Positions 48,237-57,930 of a stretch of DNA of 64,000 nt are shown here, piece after piece. The position numbers were made by a program, and so were the translations under genes. The stretch is from the NCBI RefSeq assembly GCF_034422975.1, contig NZ_CP139873.1:1054001-1118000 (forward strand). Reading direction: 5' to 3'. A model generated the notes under the pieces. The model was not told where the DNA came from and ran no database searches. It worked only from the letters and a program-made list of their open reading frames with translations. Within the stretch, counting starts at the first letter, position 1. Each line of letters begins with the position of its first letter. Source of the DNA: Idiomarina sp. PL1-037 (GTDB lineage: Bacteria; Pseudomonadota; Gammaproteobacteria; Enterobacterales; Alteromonadaceae).

Positions 48237-51200
48237 ATGCCAAAACGAACCGACATTAAAAGCATTCTGATTCTGGGGGCAGGCCCTATTGTTATCGGCC
48301 AGGCCTGTGAGTTTGATTACTCCGGCGCTCAAGCGTGCAAAGCGCTGCGCGAGGAAGGTTACCGAGTCATTTTGGTAAATTCTAACCCCGCTACCATTAT
48401 GACTGACCCGGAAATGGCCGATGCAACTTATATCGAGCCAATTCACTGGGAAGTAGTAGAGAAAATTATTGAGCGTGAGCGTCCAGATGCGGTGTTACCG
48501 ACCATGGGTGGCCAAACCGCTTTGAACTGTGCGCTGGATTTAGATCGCCACGGTGTGCTGGAACGCTACAAGGTTGAAATGATTGGCGCCAATGCCGATG
48601 CGATTGATAAAGCGGAAAACCGTGATCGCTTCGATAAAGCAATGAAAGCGATTGGTCTGGAAACACCGAATGCAGAAATGGCTCATAGTCTGGATGAAGC
48701 CTTTGATGTGCTAAGCCGACTGGGTTTCCCTTGCATTATACGACCGTCTTTCACTATGGGCGGCAGTGGCGGTGGCATTGCCTATAACCGCGAAGAGTTT
48801 GAAGAAATTTGTAGACGGGGTTTAGACCTCTCGCCAACCAATGAACTGCTAATTGATGAGTCATTGCTGGGTTGGAAAGAGTACGAGATGGAAGTTGTGC
48901 GCGATAAAAGCGATAACTGCATCATTGTCTGTACCATTGAAAACTTCGATCCAATGGGAATTCATACCGGTGACTCGATAACTGTTGCTCCCGCTCAGAC
49001 GTTAACCGATAAAGAATTCCAGCTAATGCGTGATGCGGCAATGGCCGTTCTGCGTGAAATCGGTGTAGAAACCGGAGGCTCTAACGTACAGTTTGGCGTT
49101 AACCCGGACACCGGGCGTGTGGTTATTATTGAAATGAACCCTCGGGTTTCCCGGTCATCGGCTCTGGCATCAAAAGCTACAGGCTTCCCAATTGCTAAGG
49201 TTGCAGCGAAACTGGCGGTTGGTTATACGCTGGATGAACTGGATAACGAGATAACCGGCGGCAGAACGCCTGCGTCTTTTGAACCCGCGTTAGATTACGT
49301 AGTCACCAAAATACCGCGCTTTAACTTTGAAAAGTTTGCTAACTGCAATGACCGGCTGACCACGCAAATGAAGTCGGTCGGTGAAGTCATGGCTATTGGC
49401 CGTAACTTCCAGGAGTCGATGCAAAAAGCCCTGCGTGGTCTGGAGCTTGGTGCCTCAGGCTTTGACCCTATTGTGGACTTAGAAGCTAAAGATGCCCGTT
49501 CAAAAGTCATCCGTGAATTAAAAGAACCGGGTGCTGAGCGTATTTGGTATATCGCCGACGCCTTCCGCTTAGGAATGACGGTACGCGAAGTCTTTGAGCT
49601 GACACGCATAGACGAATGGTATCTGATTCAGATTGAAGAGCTTGTAAACCTTGAGAAAGAGATTGATGAACTCGGTTTAGCGGGACTCACCGCAGACGTT
49701 ATTACGGTATTAAAACGCCGCGGTTTTGCTGATTCTCGTATAGCCGACGTTCTGCATGTGAGTGAAGCTGAAGTTCGTAAAAAGCGCCATAAGTATAACA
49801 TTCATCCCGTTTACAAACGTGTTGATACCTGTGCGGCTGAATTCGCCTCTGGCACAGCTTACATGTATTCAAGCTACGATGAAGAATGCGAAGCGGCTCC
49901 GTCCGACAAAGAAAAAATCATGGTTATTGGTGGCGGACCTAATCGTATCGGGCAGGGCATTGAGTTCGACTATTGCTGTGTACATGCGTCGCTGGCGCTG
50001 CGCGAAGACGGTTATGAAACCATTATGGTCAACTGTAACCCGGAAACAGTATCTACCGATTACGACACTTCAGATCGTCTTTACTTTGAGTCTATTACAC
50101 TCGAGGATGTTCTTGAAATTGTCCGTATTGAAAAGCCTAAAGGGGTTATTGTTCAATATGGTGGTCAGACTCCGCTGAAGCTGGCGCGTGAGCTTGAGGC
50201 TAATGGCGTGCCAATTATCGGTACTTCACCTGACGCGATTGATAGAGCAGAAGACCGGGCGCGTTTTCAGACGGCCGTACGTCGTCTGGGGTTAAAACAA
50301 CCCGAGAACTCAACAGTTACAGGCTTCAACGAAGCACTAACTGAGGCTAAACGTATCGGTTATCCGTTAGTCGTTCGTCCATCCTATGTTCTGGGTGGAA
50401 GGGCAATGGAAATTGTCTATGACGAAGTGGATTTGCAACGTTATCTGACTGACGCGGTCAAAGTGTCAAATGATGCGCCGGTACTACTGGATCGTTTCCT
50501 TGATAACGCGATAGAAGTTGACGTTGATGCTATTTGCGATGGTACCGACGTGCTAATTGGCGGCATTATGCAGCATATAGAGGAAGCCGGTGTACATTCG
50601 GGGGACTCAGCGTGTTCATTGCCTCCATATTCATTGAGTGACATTATTCAGGCTCAATTACGTGAACAAATGCGTAATTTAGCTTTTGAATTGAATGTGA
50701 ATGGCTTGATGAACGCTCAGTTTGCGGTTAAAGATGATGAAATTTATCTTATTGAGGTAAACCCTAGAGCTGCGCGAACCGTACCTTTTGTTTCTAAAGC
50801 GACAGGTGTGCCGTTAGCCAAAGTGGCAGCGCGAGTAATGGTTGGTCAGTCACTGCAAGAGCAGGGCTATGTAAAAGAAATTATTCCACCGTATTACTCG
50901 GTGAAAGAAGTGGTTATTCCTTTTGCTAAATTCCAGGGCGTGGATCCTATTCGCGGACCTGAAATGCGCTCAACCGGCGAAGTTATGGGCGTAGGTGAAA
51001 GCTTTGAAGAAGCTTATGCTAAAGCTAACCTGGGTGCTGGCGAAGCGCTGGCTAAAAAAGGCAAAGCACTCATTTCTGTAAAAGACAGTGACAAACAACG
51101 TTTGATGGACCTAGCCCGCGGTTTATTGGCGTTAGGCTTCAGTTTAGAAGCAACGCGCGGTACAGCTAAAATGCTTGGTGAAGAAGGTATTGACTGCAGT

Positions 51201-51461
51201 ATTGTAAATAAACTGCAAGAAGGCCGTCCAAATATTGTTGATGCGATTAAAAACGGCGAATATTGCTATATTATAAATACAGTAGAAGGCCGTCAGGCGA
51301 TTGAAGACTCGGTCTATATTCGCCGTGAAGCACTATTGAATAAAGTTATTTACACCACAACATTAAATGCTGCGTTTGCGACAGTTAAAGCAAATACAGC
51401 GGATGATCGGGCTCGGGTGAGTTCGGTACAAGAATTACATAAAAGGGTATCGTTAATATGA
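48237..51461 (+). CDS. carB: Carbamoyl-phosphate synthase large subunit CarB
   Basis: Makes carbamoyl phosphate from ammonia, bicarbonate and two ATP. The 1074-residue protein (E. coli 1073) shows two homologous ATP-grasp halves: GAGPIVIGQACEFDYSGAQA (about 13-32) and GGGPNRIGQGIEFDYCCVHA (about 564-583), with SFTMGGSGGG and SYVLGGRAME loops, and a C-terminal allosteric MGS-like domain. Its stop overlaps the greA start (ATGA). Confidence 0.98.
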   Translation: MPKRTDIKSILILGAGPIVIGQACEFDYSGAQACKALREEGYRVILVNSNPATIMTDPEMADATYIEPIHWEVVEKIIERERPDAVLPTMGGQTALNCALDLDRHGVLERYKVEMIGANADAIDKAENRDRFDKAMKAIGLETPNAEMAHSLDEAFDVLSRLGFPCIIRPSFTMGGSGGGIAYNREEFEEICRRGLDLSPTNELLIDESLLGWKEYEMEVVRDKSDNCIIVCTIENFDPMGIHTGDSITVAPAQTLTDKEFQLMRDAAMAVLREIGVETGGSNVQFGVNPDTGRVVIIEMNPRVSRSSALASKATGFPIAKVAAKLAVGYTLDELDNEITGGRTPASFEPALDYVVTKIPRFNFEKFANCNDRLTTQMKSVGEVMAIGRNFQESMQKALRGLELGASGFDPIVDLEAKDARSKVIRELKEPGAERIWYIADAFRLGMTVREVFELTRIDEWYLIQIEELVNLEKEIDELGLAGLTADVITVLKRRGFADSRIADVLHVSEAEVRKKRHKYNIHPVYKRVDTCAAEFASGTAYMYSSYDEECEAAPSDKEKIMVIGGGPNRIGQGIEFDYCCVHASLALREDGYETIMVNCNPETVSTDYDTSDRLYFESITLEDVLEIVRIEKPKGVIVQYGGQTPLKLARELEANGVPIIGTSPDAIDRAEDRARFQTAVRRLGLKQPENSTVTGFNEALTEAKRIGYPLVVRPSYVLGGRAMEIVYDEVDLQRYLTDAVKVSNDAPVLLDRFLDNAIEVDVDAICDGTDVLIGGIMQHIEEAGVHSGDSACSLPPYSLSDIIQAQLREQMRNLAFELNVNGLMNAQFAVKDDEIYLIEVNPRAARTVPFVSKATGVPLAKVAARVMVGQSLQEQGYVKEIIPPYYSVKEVVIPFAKFQGVDPIRGPEMRSTGEVMGVGESFEEAYAKANLGAGEALAKKGKALISVKDSDKQRLMDLARGLLALGFSLEATRGTAKMLGEEGIDCSIVNKLQEGRPNIVDAIKNGEYCYIINTVEGRQAIEDSVYIRREALLNKVIYTTTLNAAFATVKANTADDRARVSSVQELHKRVSLI

Positions 51462-51934
51462 ACCAGATTCCAATGACGGAACATGGCGCGCAATTATTAC
51501 GTGACGAGCTTAAACGTTTAAAAACGGTTGAGCGTCCGCGCATCGTTGAAGCTATTGCTGATGCTCGTGAGCACGGCGATTTAAAAGAAAATGCGGAATA
51601 TCATGCAGCGCGTGAACAGCAAGGCTTTTGTGAAGGCCGTATTCAGGAAATTGAATCCAAGCTTTCTAATGCGCAGATTATTGATGTAACTAAAGTGCCA
51701 AATAACGGCAAGGTTATTTTTGGCTCCACAGTCACCGTTTACAATACGAAAACGGATGAAGAAGTTACTTATAAAATAGTCGGCGATGATGAAGCGGATA
51801 TTAAATCAAACTTAATATCTGTGAATTCACCTATTGCGCGTGCACTTATTGGTAAAGAAATCGATGATATTGCGACAGTAACGACGCCTAACGGTGAAGT
51901 TGAATACGAGGTTGTTGCAGTACAATATAATTAA
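51458..51934 (+). CDS. greA: Transcription elongation factor GreA
   Basis: Rescues backtracked RNA polymerase by stimulating transcript cleavage. The 158-residue protein (E. coli 158) has the N-terminal coiled coil with acidic tip (ADAREHGDLKENAEYHAAREQ) and the C-terminal FKBP-like domain. It overlaps carB by 4 bases, the carA-carB-greA arrangement known also in Pseudomonas. Confidence 0.97.
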   Translation: MNQIPMTEHGAQLLRDELKRLKTVERPRIVEAIADAREHGDLKENAEYHAAREQQGFCEGRIQEIESKLSNAQIIDVTKVPNNGKVIFGSTVTVYNTKTDEEVTYKIVGDDEADIKSNLISVNSPIARALIGKEIDDIATVTTPNGEVEYEVVAVQYN

Positions 51935-51952
51935 TATCTAAAATGATTTTTT

Positions 51953-51990
51953 AAAAGGCTGGAAACGTAAGTTTACCAGCCTTTCTTTTT
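51953..51990 (+). terminator. carAB-greA terminator
   Basis: AAAGGCTGG (51954-51962) pairs with CCAGCCTTT (51976-51984), extended inside by AAAC/GTTT, and is followed by CTTTTT. It closes the operon 19 bases after the greA stop. Confidence 0.9.
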
Positions 51991-52052
51991 ATCGGCTTTT
52001 GAAATACATTGTTGTTTGTTTTTTATACGGTTTATTGTATAGTTTGTTCTTC

Positions 52053-52067
52053 TGTTAATTAATAACA
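52053..52067. promoter_or_regulatory. Operator-like palindrome before CI-type regulator
   Basis: TGTTA-N5-TAACA is a perfect inverted repeat centred 32 bases before the regulator's start codon, in a strongly AT-rich stretch (about 52000-52085) that contains several possible -10/-35 pairs, none clearly best. An autoregulatory operator is a reasonable inference. Confidence 0.4.
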
Positions 52068-52091
52068 TTAAAATTACAAAGTAGGATGACA

Positions 52092-52640
52092 ATGGACAAG
52101 GAACAGTCACTATCATTTAACAGTTTTCAGCATACACCTCTTGATGAACTTACTGTCGCGGAATGCCTCGAACGTTTAAAACTCATCTCACAAAAAGCAA
52201 CTTATAAAGATGTTTCTGTTTGGTTAGGCCGCAATGCCAACGATTACGCCTACTGGAAACGTAGTAACAAACTACCTTTTGCTGAAATTATCCGAAAACT
52301 ACTGCAAGAAAGAATCTCTCTTAATTGGTTTTTCGCTCCAGGTTATACCTTGCATGAACCCAACTATGCTTACACTCAGCGAGACTATGTTAAGAGTAGC
52401 GTAGTAGAGGAAGAACGGAAACGACGAATTGAATTTCTAAAAGCGCACAAAAAGATAGAACCGTTACTGAAAGACTACGGGCTGCAAGATGATGAACAAT
52501 GCATGACTTTGATGCTGGATGCTTATTTTTCCACTACAGATAAGTGGATGGAGAAATCGCAGGCATTAGAGTTAGTAGCGAAAGCATTAGCTCTTAAGCC
52601 TGCGATTCAAAAGGTTAACCGCGTGGAAGACGAATCTTAG
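52092..52640 (+). CDS. CI-repressor-like HTH protein of unknown target
   Basis: A 182-residue protein whose N-terminal part (about 25-85: CLERLKLISQKATYKDVSVW ... LNWFFAPG) resembles the helix-turn-helix domain of phage CI repressors and related bacterial regulators. The C-terminal half is charged and helical, with no LexA-type peptidase Ser/Lys motif that I can see, so RecA-driven self-cleavage is unlikely. ATG at 52092 is preferred to that at 52086 because AGGA then lies five bases upstream. It stands alone, not beside phage genes, and its last 26 bases overlap the convergent yhbY. Base composition looks AT-richer than its neighbours. Confidence 0.75.
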   Translation: MDKEQSLSFNSFQHTPLDELTVAECLERLKLISQKATYKDVSVWLGRNANDYAYWKRSNKLPFAEIIRKLLQERISLNWFFAPGYTLHEPNYAYTQRDYVKSSVVEEERKRRIEFLKAHKKIEPLLKDYGLQDDEQCMTLMLDAYFSTTDKWMEKSQALELVAKALALKPAIQKVNRVEDES

Positions 52641-52911
52641 GTTCTTCTGCAGCACGGTATATCACTTGTGTTTTACCGATAATTTGCACTTCAGCGGCAC
52701 CGGTTTCATGTACAATGGTTGCCATAATTTGCTTTCTGAGCTCGCGGTCTTCTTCCGGCACTTTTATTTTAATCAGTTCATGGTGGTCAAGTGCTTGCTC
52801 AATTTCTGCAAGAACACCTTCAGTAAGGCCGTTAGCCCCAAGTAGTACGACGGGTTTGAGCGGATGTGCTAAACCTTTTAAGTGCTGTTTTTGCTTATTA
52901 CTTAATGACAT
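52615..52911 (-). CDS. yhbY: CRM-domain ribosome assembly RNA-binding protein YhbY
   Basis: A 98-residue CRM-fold RNA-binding protein associated with pre-50S ribosomes. The family motifs LSNKQKQHLKGLAHPLKPVV and GANGLTEGVLAEIEQAL, and the C-terminal QIIGKTQVIYR are visible. It is divergent from rlmE, as in E. coli, and overlaps the CI-like gene at its 3' end. Confidence 0.95.
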   Translation of the reverse strand: MSLSNKQKQHLKGLAHPLKPVVLLGANGLTEGVLAEIEQALDHHELIKIKVPEEDRELRKQIMATIVHETGAAEVQIIGKTQVIYRAAEEPKIRLPRG

Positions 52912-52932
52912 TCGATAATATCCGTTTTAGAG

Positions 52933-52961
52933 CTTGATTTTTTAACATTGTAACGCCAGAT
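52933..52961 (+). promoter_or_regulatory. Weak sigma-32-like promoter before rlmE-ftsH
   Basis: CTTGATT at 52933-52939 and CGCCAGAT at 52954-52961 are 14 bases apart, matching five of seven and five of seven defined bases of the heat-shock consensus. In E. coli the rlmE-ftsH operon is heat-induced, which is the main reason to list it. Confidence 0.35.
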
Positions 52962-53002
52962 CAGGTATTCAGGCCAGACAATTAAGGAAACTTCGTTAAA
53001 TC

Positions 53003-53629
53003 ATGGGAAAAAAACGCAGTGTAAGTAGTCAGCGCTGGCTGAAAGAACATTTTGACGATCAGTTTGTCCAAAAAGCTCAGAAGAAGGGATTACGCTCCCG
53101 CGCTGTTTTTAAATTGGAAGAAATACAAAAACGGGACAAACTGATCAAAAAAGGTCAAACCGTCGTTGATCTAGGAGCGGCCCCGGGCGGGTGGTCACAA
53201 TACGTTGCCGACTACTTTAACGGCGACGGTCAAATCATTGCTTGTGATATTTTAGCGATGGACCCAATCGCCGGAGTCGATTTTCTTCAGGGCGATTTTC
53301 GTGAAGAATCGGTACTGGAAGCTTTATTAGAACGTATCGGTGGTAAAAATGTTGATGTGGTGCTGTCAGACATGGCACCTAATATGAGCGGTAATGGCAC
53401 GGTAGACCAGGCGCGCTCTATGTATTTGGTAGAGCTGGCGTTGGACATGTGCCATCAGGTTTTGAAACCCGGCGGAAGTTTTGCCGTCAAAGTGTTTCAG
53501 GGGCAAGGTTTTGAATCTTTCCTGAAAGATGTACGTGCAGCGTTTAATGATGTGAAAACGAGAAAACCAGAGTCCTCAAGAGCACGTTCGAGAGAGGTCT
53601 ACTTGGTAGCGACAGACTATAAACTGTAG
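53003..53629 (+). CDS. rlmE: 23S rRNA (uridine-2552-2'-O)-methyltransferase RlmE
   Basis: Methylates U2552 in the A-loop of 23S rRNA late in 50S assembly. The 208-residue protein (E. coli 209) has the SAM motif DLGAAPGGWSQ at 57-67, Lys37 (RAVFKLEE), Asp in LSDMAPNMSG, Lys in FAVKVFQG and Glu near the end (SREVYLVA), the K-D-K-E tetrad. ftsH follows after 41 bases. Confidence 0.96.
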   Translation: MGKKRSVSSQRWLKEHFDDQFVQKAQKKGLRSRAVFKLEEIQKRDKLIKKGQTVVDLGAAPGGWSQYVADYFNGDGQIIACDILAMDPIAGVDFLQGDFREESVLEALLERIGGKNVDVVLSDMAPNMSGNGTVDQARSMYLVELALDMCHQVLKPGGSFAVKVFQGQGFESFLKDVRAAFNDVKTRKPESSRARSREVYLVATDYKL

Positions 53630-53670
53630 TACCCTGTTGGGTAGTTGATTTTTAATAGAGGTAATAGGCT

Positions 53671-55620
53671 TTGAGCGATATGGCAAAGAATCTCATCTTG
53701 TGGCTTGTAATAGCCGTCGTACTGATGAGCGTTTTTCAGAGCTTCAGTCCGAGCGGAACGTCATCATCAACCATGGTATACAGCGAATTTGTATCCCAGG
53801 TTAATAATGGCAACATTCGTCGTGCTGAGTTTGGTGATGATGGACGCACTATTTCAGGTATGACTCGCAATGGTCAATCTTATAAAACTGTTGTACCAAC
53901 TCAATATGATCCAAAAATTCTGGATGATTTGTTGGCGAACGATGTAGAAACCCAAGGTACTCCGCCAGAAGAGCAGAGTATTCTGGCATCTATTTTTATT
54001 TCGTGGTTCCCGATGCTGCTGTTGATTGGTGTATGGATATTCTTCATGCGTCAGATGCAAGGCGGTGGTGGTGGCCGTGGAGCCATGTCGTTTGGTAAGA
54101 GCAAAGCCAAGCTGATGAACGAAGAGCAGTCAAAAACAACGTTTAAAGATGTTGCGGGGTGTGATGAGGCTAAAGAAGAAGTCTCAGAGCTTGTCGACTA
54201 TCTGAAAGACCCTTCTAAATTTCAGCGTCTTGGCGGCAAAATACCGAAAGGCGTGCTCATGGTTGGTCCTCCGGGAACCGGTAAAACATTGCTGGCTAAA
54301 GCGATTTCCGGCGAGGCTAAAGTGCCGTTCTTCAGTATTTCCGGTTCAGACTTCGTTGAGATGTTTGTTGGTGTTGGTGCTTCCCGTGTTCGTGACATGT
54401 TCGAACAAGCGAAAAAATCTGCGCCATGCATTATCTTTATTGATGAGCTTGATGCCGTGGGTCGTCAACGTGGTGCCGGATTAGGTGGTGGCCACGACGA
54501 ACGTGAACAGACACTGAACCAAATGTTGGTTGAAATGGATGGTTTTGAAGGTAATGAAGGCATTATCGTTATTGCCGCTACTAACCGTCCAGATGTATTA
54601 GACCCTGCTTTATTACGTCCCGGTCGCTTTGACCGTCAGGTTATTGTTGGTTTACCGGATGTTCGTGGTCGTGAGCAAATTCTTAAAGTGCACATGCGTA
54701 AAGTGCCATTAGGCGATGACGTCAAACCGTCAGTGATCGCTCGTGGTACACCTGGCTTTTCTGGTGCGGATTTAGCGAACTTAGTAAACGAAGCTGCGCT
54801 ATTTGCCGCCCGGGGCGACAAGCGTGTTGTTTCAATGGAAGAATTCGATAAAGCAAAAGACAAGATCATGATGGGTGCAGAGCGCCGCTCAATGGTGATG
54901 ACGGACGATGAAAAAGCGATGACCGCTTATCACGAAGCCGGCCACGCCATTGTTGGTCGCCTTGTGCCAGAACATGATCCAGTCTACAAAGTATCGATTA
55001 TTCCACGAGGCCGTGCGCTGGGTGTGACAATGTATCTGCCAGAGCAGGATCGTGTCAGCCACAGTAAGCAGCACCTTGAAAGTATGATTTCAAGCTTGTT
55101 CGGTGGACGCCTCGCAGAAGCCATTATTTATGGTAACGATAAAGTGACTACCGGTGCTTCTAACGACATTGAACGTGCAACTGAAATTGCTCGTAAAATG
55201 GTTACCCAGTGGGGGCTTTCAGAGAAAATGGGGCCGTTGCTGTACGCCGAAGATGAAAACGAAGTATTCCTCGGGCGCTCAGTTACTCAGCACAAGCACA
55301 TGTCAGACGACACGGCGCGCGCTATTGATGAAGAAGTGAAGTCAGTAATTGATCGCAATTACCAGCGTGCGAAAAAACTGCTGGAAGAAAACGAAGATAT
55401 TTTGCATTCAATGAAAGACGCATTAGTTCGCTATGAAACGATTGATGCCGACCAAATTGATGACTTAATGAACCGCCGCGATGTTCGTCAGCCAAAAGAC
55501 TGGGATGACAGAGACAGTGGTGGTAACGATTCTGATGGTGGGGCTGCTAAAGCAGAAAACACCGAAGAACGTCCAGACCGCCCCATTAATGTTGATAAAC
55601 CCGGGGATGCAACTTCTTAA
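53671..55620 (+). CDS. ftsH: ATP-dependent zinc metalloprotease FtsH
   Basis: Membrane-bound AAA+ protease degrading sigma-32, LpxC, SecY and damaged membrane proteins in E. coli. The 649-residue protein has two membrane segments (about 7-24 and 104-124), Walker A GPPGTGKT at 199-206, the SRH region, the zinc motif HEAGH at 421-425 and an acidic, Gly/Asp-rich tail. The TTG at 53671 has AGAGG nine bases upstream; the ATG three codons later (MAKNLILW) is a plausible alternative. Confidence 0.97.
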   Translation: MSDMAKNLILWLVIAVVLMSVFQSFSPSGTSSSTMVYSEFVSQVNNGNIRRAEFGDDGRTISGMTRNGQSYKTVVPTQYDPKILDDLLANDVETQGTPPEEQSILASIFISWFPMLLLIGVWIFFMRQMQGGGGGRGAMSFGKSKAKLMNEEQSKTTFKDVAGCDEAKEEVSELVDYLKDPSKFQRLGGKIPKGVLMVGPPGTGKTLLAKAISGEAKVPFFSISGSDFVEMFVGVGASRVRDMFEQAKKSAPCIIFIDELDAVGRQRGAGLGGGHDEREQTLNQMLVEMDGFEGNEGIIVIAATNRPDVLDPALLRPGRFDRQVIVGLPDVRGREQILKVHMRKVPLGDDVKPSVIARGTPGFSGADLANLVNEAALFAARGDKRVVSMEEFDKAKDKIMMGAERRSMVMTDDEKAMTAYHEAGHAIVGRLVPEHDPVYKVSIIPRGRALGVTMYLPEQDRVSHSKQHLESMISSLFGGRLAEAIIYGNDKVTTGASNDIERATEIARKMVTQWGLSEKMGPLLYAEDENEVFLGRSVTQHKHMSDDTARAIDEEVKSVIDRNYQRAKKLLEENEDILHSMKDALVRYETIDADQIDDLMNRRDVRQPKDWDDRDSGGNDSDGGAAKAENTEERPDRPINVDKPGDATS

Positions 55621-55633
55621 CGTTGATTCTTTT

Positions 55634-55660
55634 AAAAAGCCACCGAAAGGTGGCTTTTTT
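55634..55660 (+). terminator. ftsH terminator
   Basis: AAAAAGCCACC (55634-55644) pairs with GGTGGCTTTTT (55649-55659) around a GAAA tetraloop, with a T-run of six. It separates ftsH from folP, so folP-glmM needs read-through or a nearby promoter, which I could not pinpoint in the 30-base gap. Confidence 0.92.
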
Positions 55661-55690
55661 GTAGGACACAGTTATTAGCGGAGCTAAGCC

Positions 55691-56506
55691 ATGCCAAAAA
55701 ATCCAAAGCCGTTGCGAGTGATGGGAATTGTTAATGTTACTCCGGATTCATTTTCAGACGGTGGGGAGTACAATCGCCTAAATGACGCCATAGATCACGT
55801 TGCACAGCTGATCAAAGATGGCGCTGATATTGTGGATATTGGGGGGGAATCTACCCGTCCTGGTGCTTATTCGGTTGCTGAACAAGAAGAGTTGGACAGA
55901 GTTGTTCCTTTGGTAAACGCGGTAAGGGAGCGCTTTGACGTTTCTATTTCAGTGGATACAACCAAACCGAAAGTAATGACAGAATCGATACAAGTTGGCG
56001 CGAATATTATTAATGATGTTAATGCGTTGCGTGAGGAGGGCGCTCTTAAGGCGCTGGCTGAAACAAACGCAGAGGTGTGCCTGATGCACATGCAGGGTGA
56101 GCCTCGTAGTATGCAACAGAATCCTAATTACGACGATGTTGTTTTCGACGTTAAGACGTTTTTACAAGAGCGTGTCATAGAGTGTGAAAAAGCAGGCATA
56201 GAGCGCAAGAGAATTTGGCTGGATCCTGGTTTTGGTTTTGGCAAGTCGCAGCGACATAACTATCAGTTATTGCAACGTTTGCAGGCGTTTCACGAATTGC
56301 AGTTACCGTTATTGGTAGGAATGTCACGAAAAAGCATGATAGGTCATGTTACAGGACGTGAAGTAAAAGACCGCTTAGCAGGCAGTTTAGCAGCTGCAAC
56401 CATTGCAGCTATGAAAGGAGCACGTATAATTCGCGTTCATGATGTTAAGGAGACAGTTGACGCAATGAAAGTGGTTGCAGCAACTACAGAAGGAGAACAC
56501 CTTTGA
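55691..56506 (+). CDS. folP: Dihydropteroate synthase FolP
   Basis: Condenses pterin pyrophosphate with p-aminobenzoate; target of sulfonamides. The 271-residue protein has the signatures GIVNVTPDSFSDGG (about 12-25) and DIGGESTRPG (about 54-63), and the downstream GFGFGKSQRHN and GMSRKSM elements. It overlaps glmM by 4 bases, the widespread ftsH-folP-glmM order. Confidence 0.96.
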   Translation: MPKNPKPLRVMGIVNVTPDSFSDGGEYNRLNDAIDHVAQLIKDGADIVDIGGESTRPGAYSVAEQEELDRVVPLVNAVRERFDVSISVDTTKPKVMTESIQVGANIINDVNALREEGALKALAETNAEVCLMHMQGEPRSMQQNPNYDDVVFDVKTFLQERVIECEKAGIERKRIWLDPGFGFGKSQRHNYQLLQRLQAFHELQLPLLVGMSRKSMIGHVTGREVKDRLAGSLAAATIAAMKGARIIRVHDVKETVDAMKVVAATTEGEHL

Positions 56507-57843
56507 GTGAGCGTAAATATTTCGGCACCGATGGCGTGCGCGGACGTGTCGGGCACTTCCCGATAACCCCTGAGTTTGCAGTTAAGCTTGGGTGGGCGGC
56601 CGGGCGTGTGCTTGCCGCTAAGGGCACCAGTCGCGTATTAGTGGGCAAAGACACCCGGGTTTCTGGTTATATGCTTGAGTCAGCACTGGAGGCAGGCTTA
56701 GCCGCTGCTGGTGTCGGGGTCGACTTCTTAGGGCCTATGCCGACTCCGGGAATTGCTTACCTTACACGTACGTTCAGAGCCGCTGCCGGAATCGTAATCA
56801 GCGCTTCCCATAACCCATATTATGACAATGGCATTAAATTTTTTGCTGATAACGGGCACAAACTTCCGGACGAAGTCGAGTTGGAAATTGAGCGCTTGCT
56901 GGACGAGCCGATGGATTGCGTTATTTCCGAAGAGCTGGGGCGGGCAAAACGCATTAACGATGCCGCAGGCCGCTATATCGAGTTTTGTAAAAGCGTGTTC
57001 CCCAATGAAATGACTCTGGAAGGGTTTCACATAGTGGTTGACTGCGCTCACGGGGCTACTTACCACATTGCACCAAATGTGCTTCGGGAACTCGGTGCTG
57101 AAGTGACCGAAATAGGCACGCAGCCGAATGGACTGAATATTAATAAAGAGTGTGGTGCAACGCACTTAACGGCATTGCAGAATGAAGTACTGGAAACAAA
57201 AGCTGACCTTGGTATAGCGCTTGACGGTGACGGTGACCGCATAATGATGGTGACTGAAAACGGACGCCCCATTGATGGTGACGAAATTCTTTATATGCTT
57301 GCTGTCACTGCGCAGAATCAGGGGCAGCTTCAGGGCGGGGTTGTTGGTACTTTGATGACGAACTTTGCTTTGGAGAAGGAGCTGGATAAACGGCGCATTC
57401 CTTTTGTTCGGGCGAAAGTCGGCGACCGTTATGTTATTGAGGAACTGGTTAAGCGTGACTGGTATCTCGGTGGCGAAAATTCCGGGCACGTTATAAACCG
57501 TCAGCATCACACGACCGGAGACGGCATTATAGCCGGCCTACAGGTTCTAGCGGCGATGTACCAGGAACAAAAGTCCCTGGAAAAACTGAGCTGTGACTTT
57601 CATAAACTGCCGCAAGTACTTATTAATGTTCGTTTCGAGAGTGATAAACAGCCTCTGGAATCAGCAAATGTGAAAAGTGTTGTGCGTGAAGTGGAAGAGG
57701 CTCTTGCAGGCAGCGGTCGGGTCTTATTACGGAAGTCTGGCACTGAACCTTTAATTCGCGTAATGGTTGAAGGTGAGAACGAAGCAAAGGTAAAAGCCTT
57801 TGCTCAGCAAATTGCTAAAGAGGTCGAAGCGGCTACAAATTAA
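56503..57843 (+). CDS. glmM: Phosphoglucosamine mutase GlmM
   Basis: Converts glucosamine-6-phosphate to glucosamine-1-phosphate for UDP-GlcNAc. The 446-residue protein (E. coli 445) has phosphoserine Ser102 (VISASHNPYYDNG), the metal loop DGDGDR at about 245-250 and the C-terminal phosphate loop RKSGTEPLIRVM. The start is TTG overlapping the folP stop (TTGA), with AGGAG seven bases upstream. Confidence 0.97.
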   Translation: MSERKYFGTDGVRGRVGHFPITPEFAVKLGWAAGRVLAAKGTSRVLVGKDTRVSGYMLESALEAGLAAAGVGVDFLGPMPTPGIAYLTRTFRAAAGIVISASHNPYYDNGIKFFADNGHKLPDEVELEIERLLDEPMDCVISEELGRAKRINDAAGRYIEFCKSVFPNEMTLEGFHIVVDCAHGATYHIAPNVLRELGAEVTEIGTQPNGLNINKECGATHLTALQNEVLETKADLGIALDGDGDRIMMVTENGRPIDGDEILYMLAVTAQNQGQLQGGVVGTLMTNFALEKELDKRRIPFVRAKVGDRYVIEELVKRDWYLGGENSGHVINRQHHTTGDGIIAGLQVLAAMYQEQKSLEKLSCDFHKLPQVLINVRFESDKQPLESANVKSVVREVEEALAGSGRVLLRKSGTEPLIRVMVEGENEAKVKAFAQQIAKEVEAATN

Positions 57844-57873
57844 ACAGTTAGCGGCTAGTGGTGAAAATCTCGC

Positions 57874-57902
57874 TTGTAAGTTGGTGAGTGTTTCGCTACT
57901 AT
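57874..57902 (+). promoter_or_regulatory. Candidate tpiA promoter
   Basis: TTGTAA at 57874-57879 and TACTAT at 57897-57902 are 17 bases apart, followed by a GC-rich discriminator (TCCCGCGC). The start would lie about 22 bases before the tpiA start codon. Confidence 0.45.
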
Positions 57903-57930
57903 TCCCGCGCTCTGGAGTAGAGGACAAACT

